In this document: positions 40,916-52,505 of the stretch, in pieces
How the letters are laid out: each line of letters begins with the position of its first letter
How positions within the stretch are numbered: the first letter of the stretch is position 1
Assembly (NCBI RefSeq): GCF_900119315.1
Contig: NZ_LT827010.1
Coordinates: 8,612,001-8,676,000, forward strand
Reading direction: 5' to 3'
Source: Actinoplanes sp. SE50/110
GTDB lineage: Bacteria; Actinomycetota; Actinomycetes; Mycobacteriales; Micromonosporaceae
DNA: 64,000 nt
Made by a program: the position numbers and the translations under genes
Notes under the pieces: generated by a model
Seen by the model: only the letters and a program-made list of their open reading frames with translations
Told to the model about the DNA's origin: nothing
Database searches by the model: none

Positions 40916-41356
40916 CTACGTCGCGTCCAAGTCGTATCGCTGCGCCGGTCGGGGAGCCTCGACCGGCGCAGTCGTCTGCCGGGAGGTCGAGGCCGCGCCC
41001 CGGATGTCCGCCGCGGTCTCGCTGAGGTGCGTCTTCACCCCGTTGAGCTCGGTCTTGACGCCGTTCAGGTCCTGCTTGACGTCGTCGAACAGGCTCTGCA
41101 GCGGCTTGCGCAGGGCCTGCTCGTCCTCCTCGCTGAGCAGGTGCTTGCGGATGAACGCCTTCGGATGCAGGTCCTCCAGCTGGATGTCGGTGCCCAGCTC
41201 CTTGCTCAGGTCGGAGGTGGCGTTCTGCGCCATGGCCCGCAGCCCGCGCAGCATCTTCAGCCCGTCCCCCAGCACCTTGGGCAGGCGTTCCCCGAAGATC
41301 AGCAGCGCGAGCATGAGCAGCGCGCCGATCTCCCACCAGTTCAGATTCTCGAACAC
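40916..41356 (-). CDS. tatB: Sec-independent translocase subunit TatB
   Basis: A 146-residue component of the twin-arginine export system. The N-terminal membrane helix and hinge VFENLNWWEIGALLMLALLIFGERLPKVLGDG is diagnostic, followed by an amphipathic helix and a charged C-terminal region with a heptad-like repeat (DVKQDLNGVKTELNGVKTHL). GTG at 41356 with GGAGG 6 bases upstream. Converges with mrp. No tatA or tatC in the window. Confidence 0.95.
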   Translation of the reverse strand: MFENLNWWEIGALLMLALLIFGERLPKVLGDGLKMLRGLRAMAQNATSDLSKELGTDIQLEDLHPKAFIRKHLLSEEDEQALRKPLQSLFDDVKQDLNGVKTELNGVKTHLSETAADIRGAASTSRQTTAPVEAPRPAQRYDLDAT

Positions 41357-41420
41357 GAGCGGCCTCCAGGCGTCCGGGAGCAAGCGTACGCACGAAGCCG
41401 GTGCCCGGACACCCCGACCT

Positions 41421-42656
41421 TCAGTTGGTCGAGGACGACAGGGTGACCGAGGCGGACACGGTCTTCGAGCCGCGGCGGTACTCCACGGCGACTACCGCGC
41501 CCGGGGCGTGCTTGCGCACCAGGGCGATCAGATCGGTGCCGTCCTGCAGCGGCCGCCCGTCCAGCTTGGTGATCACGTCACCGGCCTTGAGACCGGCCGC
41601 GGCGGCTGGGCCGGCCGGCTCGACCGAACGCAGCTTGGCGCCGCTGGTGCCGGTGCCGCCGCTGGTCACCTCGGCGCCGATCACCGTGCGCCGGGCCTTG
41701 CCGGTGTCGATGATGTCCTGCGCGATCCGTTTGGCCTGGTTGATCGGGATGGCGAAGGCGAGGCCGATGTTGCCGGCCTCGGTTTCCGACCCGCCGACCG
41801 AACGGATCACCGAGTTCACGCCGATCACCTGGCCGGCCGCGTTGACCAGCGGACCGCCGGAGTTGCCCTGGTTGACCGCGGCGTCGGTCTGGATGGCGGC
41901 GTAGTAGCGGGTGGTGCCGCCGGACTCGCCGGCCTCGATGGTCCGGTCCAGCGCGCTGACGATGCCGTAGGTCACGGTGTTCTCCAGCGCGAGCGGCGAA
42001 CCGAAGGCGAGCACCGGGTCACCCACCGCGATCGCGTCCGAGTCGCCGAACGGGACCGCGGGCAGATTTCCTTTTGCGATCTTGATCACCGCGATGTCCG
42101 ACTCCGGGTCGCGGCCGACGAGCTTGGCCGCGGCGGTGGAGCCGTCGCTGAAGGAGACCGACATGGTGGGGCCGGCGCCGTCCACCACGTGGTCGTTGGT
42201 GATCACGTAACCGTCCGCGGACACCACGAACCCGGAGCCGATCGCACCCGTCACGTGCACCGTGACGACGCTCGGCTGGAGTTTCTTGGCGACGCCGGCG
42301 AGTGACTGCGGGTCCCGCGCGGCGCTCACCGGGGACTGCTGGCCGGCCGCGCCGAGCCGGGTGCCGCCGGCGCCCACATAGCCGCCACGGACCGCGAAGA
42401 CGAACCCGAGGGTGCCGCCGACACCCCCCGCGAGCAGGGCGGTGAGCAGGCAGATCAGCAGCACCGGAGCGTACGACCGGCGGGGCGCGTCGGGGTCGGG
42501 CACCGGGTCCAGGGCCGGACCGCCGGTGGGCGCCGGGGCCGGCAGCACCACGGCGGCCGGAGCATACGGGTCGCGCCAGGGATCGTGCAGCGCGTCGCTC
42601 CACCACGGCGAGCCGGGCCCGGGGGGCGGCCGGTGCCAGTTCCCGCCGTCGGTCAC
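41421..42656 (-). CDS. htrA: HtrA-like trypsin/PDZ serine protease
   Basis: A 411-residue membrane-anchored protease. A Pro-rich cytoplasmic N-terminus is followed by one membrane segment (about 64-87) and an extracytoplasmic trypsin-like domain with the catalytic triad His156 (ITNDHVV), Asp187 (ESDIAVIKI) and Ser266 (NQGNSGGPL). A C-terminal PDZ domain spans about 325-400 (GLKAGDVITKLDGRPLQDG). The GTG at 42656 follows GGGAGGG by 6 bases. In mycobacteria sigE-rseA precede htrA; here neither is present. Co-directional with tatB. Confidence 0.93.
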   Translation of the reverse strand: MTDGGNWHRPPPGPGSPWWSDALHDPWRDPYAPAAVVLPAPAPTGGPALDPVPDPDAPRRSYAPVLLICLLTALLAGGVGGTLGFVFAVRGGYVGAGGTRLGAAGQQSPVSAARDPQSLAGVAKKLQPSVVTVHVTGAIGSGFVVSADGYVITNDHVVDGAGPTMSVSFSDGSTAAAKLVGRDPESDIAVIKIAKGNLPAVPFGDSDAIAVGDPVLAFGSPLALENTVTYGIVSALDRTIEAGESGGTTRYYAAIQTDAAVNQGNSGGPLVNAAGQVIGVNSVIRSVGGSETEAGNIGLAFAIPINQAKRIAQDIIDTGKARRTVIGAEVTSGGTGTSGAKLRSVEPAGPAAAAGLKAGDVITKLDGRPLQDGTDLIALVRKHAPGAVVAVEYRRGSKTVSASVTLSSSTN

Positions 42657-42816
42657 GTCGGACCCTCCCACTCATCGCTCGCCAGGCTCGGCCTCCAGAA
42701 TGACACGGATTCCCGGTGGCGCGGCGTCCAGTGCTGACCGGGAAGCACCGACCGGCCGGTTTATCCATCGACAGCGCCGTGCATCACGGGTATCCATCGC
42801 TCTACTCTCTTATCCG

Positions 42817-43503
42817 ATGTGCGCGGTTCCGATCGGTCACCGGCACGTCGCCCGCCCCGCACGGAGGTTCGTCATCATCGGTCCCGCCCGCTCCTTCGGC
42901 CAGCCATCGGGCCACGCCGTGCCGTTCGCCGAGACCTACGCGACCGAGGACCCGATCCTGCAGACCGCCCGCTCGCTGGCGAACGAGCTGGGCCTGCCCT
43001 GCGTCTCGCCGGGCGCCGGCTCGGTGCTGCGCCTGCTGGCCGCGGCCGGCAACGCCAAGGCGGTGGTCGAGATCGGCACCGGCACCGGGGTGAGCGGCAT
43101 CTGGCTGCTGCGCGGCATGCGCCCGGACGGGGTGCTCACCACCATCGACGTCGAGCACGAGCACCAGCGGATCGCCCGCCGGGTGTTCGCCGAGGCCGGT
43201 TTCGCCCCGTCACGCACCCGGATCATCAGCGGCCGGTCGCTGGACGTGCTGCCCCGGCTCGCCGACGGCGCCTACGACCTGATCTTCGTCGACGCGGACA
43301 CCACCGAGTTCGCCGCGTGCACCGAGGCGGCGCTACGGCTGCTGCGCCCGGGCGGGGTGCTGATCGTCAACGGGGTGCACGCCGGCGGCCGGATCAACGA
43401 CCCGGCCGCCCGTGACGTGGACACCCTGATGGTGCGGGAGACGGTGAAGGTGGTCCGCGAGTCCGAGGAGTGGATTCCCGCGGTCATCTCCGCCGGCGCC
43501 GGG

Positions 43504-43527
<24 letters not shown>
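42817..43527 (+). CDS. SAM-dependent O-methyltransferase
   Basis: A 236-residue class I methyltransferase of the Rv1220c type. The SAM site is VVEIGTGTGVSGIWLLRGMRPDG, followed by TTIDVEHEHQ and YDLIFVDADTTEFAAC with the family's metal-binding Asp. Small-molecule acceptor unknown. The ATG at 42817 is 8 bases after TACTCT, so a leaderless start is possible. A GGAGG at 42860 has no start codon at a suitable distance. It overlaps the 3' end of pepA by 24 bases. Confidence 0.88.
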
Positions 43528-44901
<1,374 letters not shown>

Positions 44902-44931
44902 GGGAGGATGACCTTTCCGTAAGACGTGGAA

Positions 44932-44967
44932 AGCCCGCCGGTACGGGCGGTACCGTACCGGCGGGCT
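44932..44967 (-). terminator. hairpin downstream of the DUF3117 gene
   Basis: Perfect 15-base arms (44932-44946 with 44953-44967) around a 6-base loop. On the minus strand it starts 11 bases after the DUF3117 stop and is followed by TTTCC, consistent with an intrinsic terminator separating DUF3117 from pepA. Confidence 0.9.
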
Positions 44968-44978
44968 CGCGTGAAACG

Positions 44979-45146
44979 TCAGCCGGCGATCGACTTCAAC
45001 GCGTCACCCAGCGCGCTGGCCTCGTCCGGGGTCATCTCCACGACGAGACGGCCACCACCCTCCAGCGGGACGCGCATGACGATGCCACGCCCCTCCTTGG
45101 TGACCTCCAGCGGACCATCGCCCGTCCGCGGCTTCATCGCCGCCAT
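44979..45146 (-). CDS. DUF3117 small protein (55 aa)
   Basis: The ATG at 45146 follows GGGGAGA and opens MAAMKPRTGDGPLEVTKEGR, then GIVMRVPLEGGGRLVVEMTP and DEASALGDALKSIAG. This is the near-invariant actinobacterial DUF3117 protein (M. tuberculosis Rv1211). No function is known. The 272 bases upstream (45147-45418) hold its promoter and the operator of the PaaX gene. Confidence 0.95.
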   Translation of the reverse strand: MAAMKPRTGDGPLEVTKEGRGIVMRVPLEGGGRLVVEMTPDEASALGDALKSIAG

Positions 45147-45369
45147 CTTGTCTCCCCTCAGACCTTCGTCAGGGTCGGTGGGTTACCCCACAGCCACTTG
45201 CTCCTGGAATGCCAGCAGCGCGTCACGTGCTCAGCCCCACGTGACGCGGTGCTCGTTTCCGACCGGCGGCCGTACAGGCCGTTTCACGTCTTCACGCGTT
45301 GCGGCCCACCGTGCCGATCAAACATTTTCCCTGATGAACACCGGCGAACCCAAACCCAGCCCGGGCGGA

Positions 45370-45408
45370 TGTGACAGCGTCTAGCATATCGTCTTTCGGG
45401 CTGTCACA
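45370..45408. promoter_or_regulatory. inverted-repeat operator over the paaX promoter
   Basis: TGTGACAG (45370-45377) and CTGTCACA (45401-45408) are perfect 8-base inverted arms 23 bases apart. Between them lies TAGCAT (45382-45387), a candidate -10, and the PaaX start is 10 bases after the second arm. The layout suits autorepression by the PaaX-family protein (inference). Confidence 0.6.
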
Positions 45409-45418
45409 ATGTGCGGTC

Positions 45419-46216
45419 ATGCAGGCGCGGTCCGCACTCTTCGACCTGTACGGCGACTACCTGCGCACCCGGGGCTCGCGAGCCCCGGTGGCCGCCCTGG
45501 TGCGGCTGCTCGCCCCGCTGGGCATCGCGGCACCGGCGGTACGCACCGCCGTGTCGCGAATGGTGCGCCAGGGCTGGCTGCACCCACTGCGGATGACCGC
45601 GGGACCGGGCTATCTGCTCACCCCCAAGGCGGCGCGGCGGCTCGACGAGGCGGCCGCCCGGGTGTACCGAACCGGTCGCGGCGGCTGGGACGGCCGGTTC
45701 GATCTGATCATGCTGCACGACCCGCCGCTGGCACGGCCGGAGGCGGAACGACTCGCCTTTCTGGGGTACGGCTCGCTCAGCGACCAGGTCTGGGTCGCCC
45801 CGCGCGCCTCCGACGAGCTGGACGCGGTGCTGGACGAGGCGGGCGCGGCGTACGACCGGTTCAGCGCCGCGCACACGGCCGGCTCGCCGGGTACCGCCGG
45901 GATCGTCGGCAGGGCCTGGGACCTGGACCGGATCGGCCGGTCCTACCGGGAGTTCCAGGACGAACTGCGTCCGGTGGTGAAGGCGGTGACCGGCCGCAGC
46001 CCGGACGAGGAGGCGTACGCGGCCCGGTTCCGCCTGGTGCACGCCTGGCGCTCGTTTCTGTTCCAGGACCCGCAGCTGCCCGCCGCGCTGCTGCCGGCCG
46101 GCTGGCCGGGGGTGCGGGCCGCGCTCTTCTTCGACAAGCACGCCGCCCGGCTGCGTCCGGCCGCCGACCGTTACGTCGAACGCTGCCTGCACGACAAAGG
46201 TAGATTCGGCCAATGA
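45419..46216 (+). CDS. PaaX-family transcriptional regulator
   Basis: A 265-residue repressor. N-terminal winged helix (ARSALFDLYGDYLRTRGSRAPVAALVRLLAPLGIAAPAVRTAVSRMVRQGWL) and the C-terminal PaaX domains with FRLVHAWRSFLFQDPQLP and LPAGWPGVRA are typical. PaaX proteins sense phenylacetyl-CoA or related thioesters. The ATG at 45419 fits the family start. Its last codon overlaps the enoyl-CoA hydratase ATG (ATGA), so the pair forms a two-gene operon. Confidence 0.92.
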   Translation: MQARSALFDLYGDYLRTRGSRAPVAALVRLLAPLGIAAPAVRTAVSRMVRQGWLHPLRMTAGPGYLLTPKAARRLDEAAARVYRTGRGGWDGRFDLIMLHDPPLARPEAERLAFLGYGSLSDQVWVAPRASDELDAVLDEAGAAYDRFSAAHTAGSPGTAGIVGRAWDLDRIGRSYREFQDELRPVVKAVTGRSPDEEAYAARFRLVHAWRSFLFQDPQLPAALLPAGWPGVRAALFFDKHAARLRPAADRYVERCLHDKGRFGQ

Positions 46217-47001
46217 CTGACGTGCTCCTGGTCGACCGCACCGACGCGGTCGTCACCCTCACCCTGAACCGGCCCGAGTCGATGAACTCCTTCACCGTCG
46301 ACCTCAAGGTGGCCCTGCGGGACACCCTGGCCGCGCTGGAGACCGACCGGTCCTGCCGGGCGATCGTCCTGGCCGGCGCCGGCGGCGCCTTCTGTGGCGG
46401 GCAGGACCTGCGCGAGCACGCCACCCTGCTGGAGCAGGGGCACACCGACCTGAACACGGTCCAGGTGCACTACAACCCGATCGCCCAGCGGCTGGCCAGC
46501 ATGCCCAAGCCGGTGGTGGCCGCGGTACGCGGGATGGCCGCCGGGGCCGGCGCGTCGCTGGCCCTGCTCGCCGACTTCCGGATCGGCGGGCCGAAAACGT
46601 CGTTCCTGATGGCGTTCGCCAACGTCGCCCTGGCCGGGGACAGCGGCATCTCCTGGTCGCTGCCGCGGATCGTCGGGCACGCCCGGGCGGTGGAGCTGCT
46701 GCTGCTGGCCGAGCCGGTGCGGGCCCAGCGGGCGTACGAGATCGGCCTGCTGTCCCGGCTGACCGAGGATGACGAGCACGTGCTGCCGGCCGCCCAGGAA
46801 CTGGCCGCGCGGCTGGCCGCCGGGCCGACCGTCGCCTACGGCGCGATCAAGCGGGAGCTGTCCATCGGCGACGCCGGCACGCTGTCCGACGCGCTCGCCG
46901 CCGAGGCACAGGCCCAGGCGATCTGCGGGGCCACCGCCGACCACCGCAACGCGGTCAAGTCGTTCCTCAACAAGCAGAAGCCGGCGTACGAGGGTCGCTA
47001 G
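46213..47001 (+). CDS. enoyl-CoA hydratase/isomerase (crotonase family)
   Basis: A 262-residue crotonase-fold enzyme. The oxyanion-hole region is AGAGGAFCGGQDLREH, and MAAGAGASLALLADFRIGGPKTSFLMAFANVALAGDSG covers the second oxyanion loop. The Asp in LAGDSG sits at the position used by PaaG-like isomerases in place of a hydratase Glu pair. With PaaX alongside, a role in phenylacetate-type or related acyl-CoA catabolism is likely, but no other paa gene is in the window. Confidence 0.9.
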   Translation: MTDVLLVDRTDAVVTLTLNRPESMNSFTVDLKVALRDTLAALETDRSCRAIVLAGAGGAFCGGQDLREHATLLEQGHTDLNTVQVHYNPIAQRLASMPKPVVAAVRGMAAGAGASLALLADFRIGGPKTSFLMAFANVALAGDSGISWSLPRIVGHARAVELLLLAEPVRAQRAYEIGLLSRLTEDDEHVLPAAQELAARLAAGPTVAYGAIKRELSIGDAGTLSDALAAEAQAQAICGATADHRNAVKSFLNKQKPAYEGR

Positions 47002-47010
47002 GGCCCGCGT

Positions 47011-47517
47011 CTAGTCCTCGCCTTCTTCCTCGGGGTCCTGGTTCGCCTCGGCCCCGAGGACGAAGGCCTGCATGGCCAGCTCGTCCCCGGCCGGCCAGAC
47101 GTAGGTCGGCAGCTCCCGCGGGCCCAGGTCGGACACGTGCGACCAGTACTGCCGGACCGCCTCGGCCGGGGTGGCCGCCTCGATCGGCAGCGCGACGCTG
47201 ACCAGCCAGCTCCGCTTCCGCGGGGCCCGGTCGAACCGGGCCGCGAAACGGTGGAACTCGGCCCCGGCGAGCGGGCCGGCGGCCAGCCCGGCGGCCGGGA
47301 TCGGCTCGTCGAAAGCCCGACGCTGGTAGGCGAGCGCGGCGTACTCCCCGGCTTTCTCCACCCGGGTCACGGCGACCACGTGGCCGTCGGCGAGCAGCAG
47401 CGCCTCGTCGCCGGCCGCGAGCCCGGCCGGTGCGCCGCGCACCACCACGACGTCCTGCTGGAACAAGCGTTCCGTCGCCCACTGCTCCGGATCAAGGACC
47501 ACCGACCACTGCGCCAT
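47011..47517 (-). CDS. hypothetical protein, possible PUA/EVE-like
   Basis: A 168-residue soluble protein starting MAQWSVVLDPEQWATERLFQQDVVVVRGAPAGL, with a beta-rich first half (DEALLLADGHVVAVTRVEKAGEYAALAYQRRAFDEPIP) and an acidic C-terminus (EANQDPEEEGED). The N-terminal pattern faintly resembles EVE/PUA domains; I cannot confirm it. ATG at 47517. Its stop is 9 bases from the convergent hydratase stop, and it follows tag by 4 bases on the same strand. Confidence 0.72.
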   Translation of the reverse strand: MAQWSVVLDPEQWATERLFQQDVVVVRGAPAGLAAGDEALLLADGHVVAVTRVEKAGEYAALAYQRRAFDEPIPAAGLAAGPLAGAEFHRFAARFDRAPRKRSWLVSVALPIEAATPAEAVRQYWSHVSDLGPRELPTYVWPAGDELAMQAFVLGAEANQDPEEEGED

Positions 47518-47521
47518 GCCC

Positions 47522-48100
47522 CTATCGAAGCACGGGCACCCAGCAGCCGGTGAGGTGGTCGTCAACCATGCCGGTGGCCTGCATCAACGCGTACGCCGTG
47601 GTGGGTCCGACGAACTTGAATCCGCGCTTCTTCAGCGCCTTGGCCATCGCCGTCGACTCCGGCGTGGTCGCCGGGACGTCCGCCCTGGTCGACGGGCGGG
47701 TCCGGGCCGGCGGGGCGAACGACCAGAGCAGGTCGGTCAGCTCGCCGGGAGCCAGCTCGGCGGCGACCCGCGCGTTGTGCAGCGCGGCGTCCACCTTCAT
47801 CCGGTTGCGGACGATGCCCGGGTCGGCCATCAGCCGGGTGGCGTCGGCCTCCCGGTACGCCGCGACCTTGGCGATCGCGAAGTCGTCGAAGGCGGCCCGG
47901 AACGCCGGGCGCTTGCGCAGGATGGTGATCCAGGACAGCCCGGACTGGAAGGCCTCCAGGGTGAGCCGCTCGAACAGGGCGTCGTCGCCGCGGACCGGCT
48001 TGCCCCACTCGTCGTCGTGGTACGCCGCGTACTCCGGTGAGCTGCCGCCCCAGAAGCAGCGGGCCTTGGCGTCGTCGCCGATCACCAGGTCACCGGTCAC
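47522..48100 (-). CDS. tag: DNA-3-methyladenine glycosylase I
   Basis: A 192-residue base-excision enzyme that removes 3-methyladenine. Family landmarks: RCFWGGSSPEYAAYHDDEWGKPV, LFERLTLEAFQSGLSWITIL (helix-hairpin region), RNRMKVDAALHNA and FKFVGPTTAYALMQATGMVDDHLTGC. The Zn ligands of Tag (Cys near the N-terminus; His and Cys in DDHLTGC) are present. The GTG at 48100 overlaps the SRPBCC stop (GTGA). Confidence 0.94.
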   Translation of the reverse strand: MTGDLVIGDDAKARCFWGGSSPEYAAYHDDEWGKPVRGDDALFERLTLEAFQSGLSWITILRKRPAFRAAFDDFAIAKVAAYREADATRLMADPGIVRNRMKVDAALHNARVAAELAPGELTDLLWSFAPPARTRPSTRADVPATTPESTAMAKALKKRGFKFVGPTTAYALMQATGMVDDHLTGCWVPVLR

Positions 48101-48570
48101 GGCAGCCGGCCCTGCTCGACCAGGCGGGCGAACTTCTTCAGCGCGCCGGTGAAGCCGAGTTTCGAGCCGGGCCAGAGCACCGGCCAGGCCAGCTTGCCGA
48201 CCGAGCCGGGCGGCAGCTGGAACCACTCGTGCAGGACCACCTGGGTGCGGTCGCCGGACATCGCGGTGCAGCGCATCGCGCCCGGGCCGCGCAGCACCTT
48301 GCCGCAGTGCACCACGCGCACCTCGTACGGCGCGTTGACCTTGGTCACCCGGATCTCGTCGAGCAGCACCGCCGGGCCGAGCGCGGTGACCGCCTCGACC
48401 AGGCTGCCCTCACCACCGTCACCCTCGGCCACCCGGACCCGGGTGAACGGGATCCAGTCGGACTGCCGCTCCCAGTTCAGGAACGCGGCGAAGACCTTGG
48501 GCGCCGGGGCGTTCACGATCACCGTGGCGGTGACCTCCCCGGACCCGGGCTGGGCAGGATCGTTGCTCAT
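48097..48570 (-). CDS. SRPBCC-family protein
   Basis: A 157-residue START-like lipid/ligand-binding fold: GEVTATVIVNAPAPKVFAAFLNWERQSDWIPF at the N-terminus and a long C-terminal helix (GALKKFARLVEQGRLP), with VVLHEWFQLPP before it. Ligand unknown. It is the middle gene of a tightly overlapping set (DivIVA-like gene, this gene, tag), each linked by 4-base ATGA/GTGA overlaps. Confidence 0.88.
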   Translation of the reverse strand: MSNDPAQPGSGEVTATVIVNAPAPKVFAAFLNWERQSDWIPFTRVRVAEGDGGEGSLVEAVTALGPAVLLDEIRVTKVNAPYEVRVVHCGKVLRGPGAMRCTAMSGDRTQVVLHEWFQLPPGSVGKLAWPVLWPGSKLGFTGALKKFARLVEQGRLP

Positions 48571-49043
48571 CGGCTCTCCGCCGGCTCCTCGTCGCTCGTG
48601 GCCGGCTCGGCGTCCGCGTCCCCGGCCTCGGCCTCGGCCAGCGTCTCGGCGGGCACGGCCGGCTCGGCCGGCACGCCGGCCGGGGCGACCGCGGCCTCCC
48701 GGGCGGCACGCAGCGAGTCGGCGTCGTCCAGCCGGCCCTCGCGCAGCGCCGTCACTTCCGCCTCCAGCACACCGATCAGCTCGCTCTTGTAGCCGATGTC
48801 GTACGCCGCGCGCTGCAGCGCCTGATCGACCTGCGCCATCCGGTACCCCCGCCAGGCGGTGTCGAACCGGGTCGCGGCGATGTCGTCCTCACCGAGCGGG
48901 CGGTCGCCGGGCAGCGGCACCGACTGCCCGTCCGGCTCCACCGCGGTGAGCCCGGAGTCGCCCCCGCTCAGCAGAACGGTCACGCCGAAGACGATCGTCC
49001 CGACGACCAGTGCTACGACAATGAAGAGCAGAAGCTGACTCAT
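48567..49043 (-). CDS. DivIVA-domain membrane-anchored protein
   Basis: A 158-residue protein. The N-terminal membrane segment MSQLLLFIVVALVVGTIVFGV is followed by a short DivIVA-like core (ATRFDTAWRGYRMAQVDQALQRAAYDIGYKSELIGVLEAEVTAL) forming a predicted coiled coil, then an Ala/Glu/Pro-rich acidic tail. Similar to Rv1209 next to tagA in M. tuberculosis. A role in pole or septum organisation is conceivable but not shown. ATG at 49043. Confidence 0.87.
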   Translation of the reverse strand: MSQLLLFIVVALVVGTIVFGVTVLLSGGDSGLTAVEPDGQSVPLPGDRPLGEDDIAATRFDTAWRGYRMAQVDQALQRAAYDIGYKSELIGVLEAEVTALREGRLDDADSLRAAREAAVAPAGVPAEPAVPAETLAEAEAGDADAEPATSDEEPAESR

Positions 49044-49105
49044 GCGCACGATGTTGACATGCCGGCCTTCCGGTGGCGAGCCCGCCACCCGTCCGGATCG
49101 TCGCG

Positions 49106-49483
49106 TCAGGTCCAGGTCAGGATCTTCTTACGCCACGCATAGAGGATGCCCAGCGCCAGCACGGCGACGAAAACGCCCATCTCGGCGATCGCGGCGCCGC
49201 CGAAACCCGGCCGATCGAAGATCACCGCCCAGGGGAAGAGGAAAACCGCTTCCACCGCGAAAAGCACGTAAAGGTACGCGTACACGTAGTAGCGGATCTG
49301 CGCCTGCGCCCAGTCGCCGCCGACCGGGTCGATGCCGGACTCGTACGGGATCCGCTTGCCGGCGGGCTCGGCCGGACGGGCCGGGCGCAGCAGCCGGTTC
49401 GCCCCGAACGCCGCCACGAACAGCAGCACCCCGGCCGCCAGCACCAGGCCGAGGACCGCGTACGAGCCGAGATATCCGTCCAC
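49106..49483 (-). CDS. nuoA: NADH-quinone oxidoreductase subunit A, stand-alone
   Basis: A 125-residue membrane subunit of complex I with three predicted membrane segments. The conserved loop KRIPYESGIDPVGGDWAQAQIRYYVYAYLYVLFAVEAVFLFPW is diagnostic for NuoA. No nuoB-N genes follow: the next genes are a DivIVA-like gene downstream and korAB divergently upstream. The GTG at 49483 has only a weak ribosome-binding site. It may serve a second, ferredoxin-fed complex encoded elsewhere, or be a relic. Confidence 0.92.
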   Translation of the reverse strand: MDGYLGSYAVLGLVLAAGVLLFVAAFGANRLLRPARPAEPAGKRIPYESGIDPVGGDWAQAQIRYYVYAYLYVLFAVEAVFLFPWAVIFDRPGFGGAAIAEMGVFVAVLALGILYAWRKKILTWT

Positions 49484-49621
49484 GAAGGGGCAGCCTACCC
49501 AAGACCCTGGCCCACGGCAGCGGTGGATGGCTACTGTGGGCAACGGTCCGGAGCCGTCCTCGTAAGGGGCGGCGAAGTACTGTGGAAGTGACGATCGGCC
49601 CGCGCTCTTTGGAGGTTGAAC

Positions 49622-51467
49622 GTGGCCGCTCCCCCGAAACGGGTCGAACAGCTGGACCGGGTCGTCATCCGGTTCGCCGGCGACTCGGGCGATGGCATGC
49701 AGCTCACCGGTGACCGGTTCACCTCGGAGACCGCGCAGCTCGGCAATGACATCTCCACCCTGCCGAATTTCCCCGCCGAGATCCGCGCCCCGGCCGGCAC
49801 GCTGCCCGGCGTGTCGAGTTTCCAGGTGCATTTCGCCGACTACGACATCCTGACTCCCGGTGACGCGCCGAACGTGCTGGTCGCGATGAACCCCGCCGCG
49901 CTCAAGGCGAACCTGTCCGAGCTGCCGGCCGGCGCCGACGTCATCGTCAACACCGACGAGTTCACCAAGCGCAACCTGGCCAAGGTGGGCTACGCGACCA
50001 GTCCGCTGGAGGACGGCTCACTGGCCGGCTTCGCGGTGCACCCGGTCGCGCTCACCTCGATGACCGTCGGTGCGCTGGCCGGTCTGGGCATCCCGAAGAA
50101 GGACGCCGAACGCGCCAAGAACATGTTCGCGCTGGGCCTGCTCAGCTGGATGTATTCGCGGCCGTTCGAGTCCACCCTGCGATTCCTGGAGCGCAAGTTC
50201 GCCAAGCGGCCGGAGCTGGTCGAGGCGAACAAGACCGCGTTCCGTGCCGGCTGGAACTACGGCGAGACGACCGAGGCGTTCGCGGTGCGCTACGAGGTGA
50301 AACCGGCGCGGATGCCGCCCGGCACCTACCGCAACATCACCGGCAACCAGGCGCTCGCGCTCGGACTGGTGGCCGCGGCGGTCCGGTCGAAACTGCCGCT
50401 GTTCCTCGGGGCCTATCCGATCACGCCGGCCTCGGACATCCTGCACGAGCTGTCCAAGCACAAGCGGTTCGGCGTCACCACGATGCAGGCCGAGGACGAG
50501 ATCGCCGCGGTCGGGGCGGCGCTGGGCGCGGCGTACGGCGGCGCCCTGGGGGTCACCACCACCTCCGGGCCCGGCGTGGCGCTCAAGGGCGAGACCATCT
50601 CGCTGGCGATCGCGCTGGAGCTGCCGCTGGTCATCGTCGACGTGCAGCGGGCCGGTCCGTCGACCGGCATGCCGACCAAGACCGAGCAGGCCGACCTGAA
50701 CATGGCGCTGTACGGTCGGCACGGCGAGGCGCCGCTCGCGGTGGTGGCGCCGAAATCCCCGTCGGACTGCTTCCACGCCGCGTTGGAGGCGGCGCGGATC
50801 GCGCTGACCTACCGCACCCCGGTCATCCTGCTCTCCGACAACTACGTGGCGAACGGTTCGGAGCCGTGGCTGCTGCCCTCGATCGACGAGCTGCCCGACC
50901 TGACCGTCGAGTTCACCACCACACCGAACGCGCCGGACGGCAGGTTCCTGCCCTACCTCCGCGACCCCGAGACGCTCGCGCGGCCGTGGGCGGTCCCCGG
51001 CACGCCGGGGCTCGAACACCGGATCGGCGGCCTGGAGAAGGCCGACCGGACCGGCGACATCTCATACGACCCGGCGAACCACGAATTCATGGTACGAACC
51101 AGGGCCGCCCGCATCGAGGCGATCCCGGTGCCGGACGTGGACGTCGAGGACCCGTCGGAGGCCGCCCGGGTGCTGGTGCTGGGCTGGGGCTCCACCTACG
51201 GCCCGATCGGGGCGGCCTGCCGGGCGCTGCGCCAGCGGGGCCTCACGATCGCGCAGGCGCACCTGCGACACCTGTCGCCGCTGCCCGACAACCTGGGCGA
51301 GGTGCTGAAATCGTACGACAAGGTGGTCATCCCGGAGATGAACCTGGGGCAGCTCGCCCACGTGATCCGGGCCAGATATCTGGTCGACGCGGTTCCGTTC
51401 AACCAGGTCAGCGGCCTGCCGTTCACCGCCGCCACGCTGGAGAGCATGCTGGAGGACGTGGTCAAGA

Positions 51468-51475
<8 letters not shown>
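49622..51475 (+). CDS. korA: 2-oxoacid:ferredoxin oxidoreductase, alpha subunit
   Basis: A 617-residue fused gamma-alpha subunit of 2-oxoglutarate (or related 2-oxoacid):ferredoxin oxidoreductase, which converts the oxoacid plus CoA to acyl-CoA, CO2 and reduced ferredoxin. Gamma domain at about 10-205 (VVIRFAGDSGDGMQLTGDRF) and pyrimidine-binding alpha domain at about 235-480 (GAYPITPASDILHELSKHKRFGVTTMQAEDEIAAVGAALGAAYGG). C-terminal domain ends near MLEDVVKNG. The GTG at 49622 follows GGAGG by 6 bases. Overlaps korB by 8 bases. Confidence 0.95.
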
Positions 51476-52472
<997 letters not shown>

Positions 52473-52505
52473 GCCGTACGCCGTCCGACCGCGGCCGCCT
52501 CTTCC

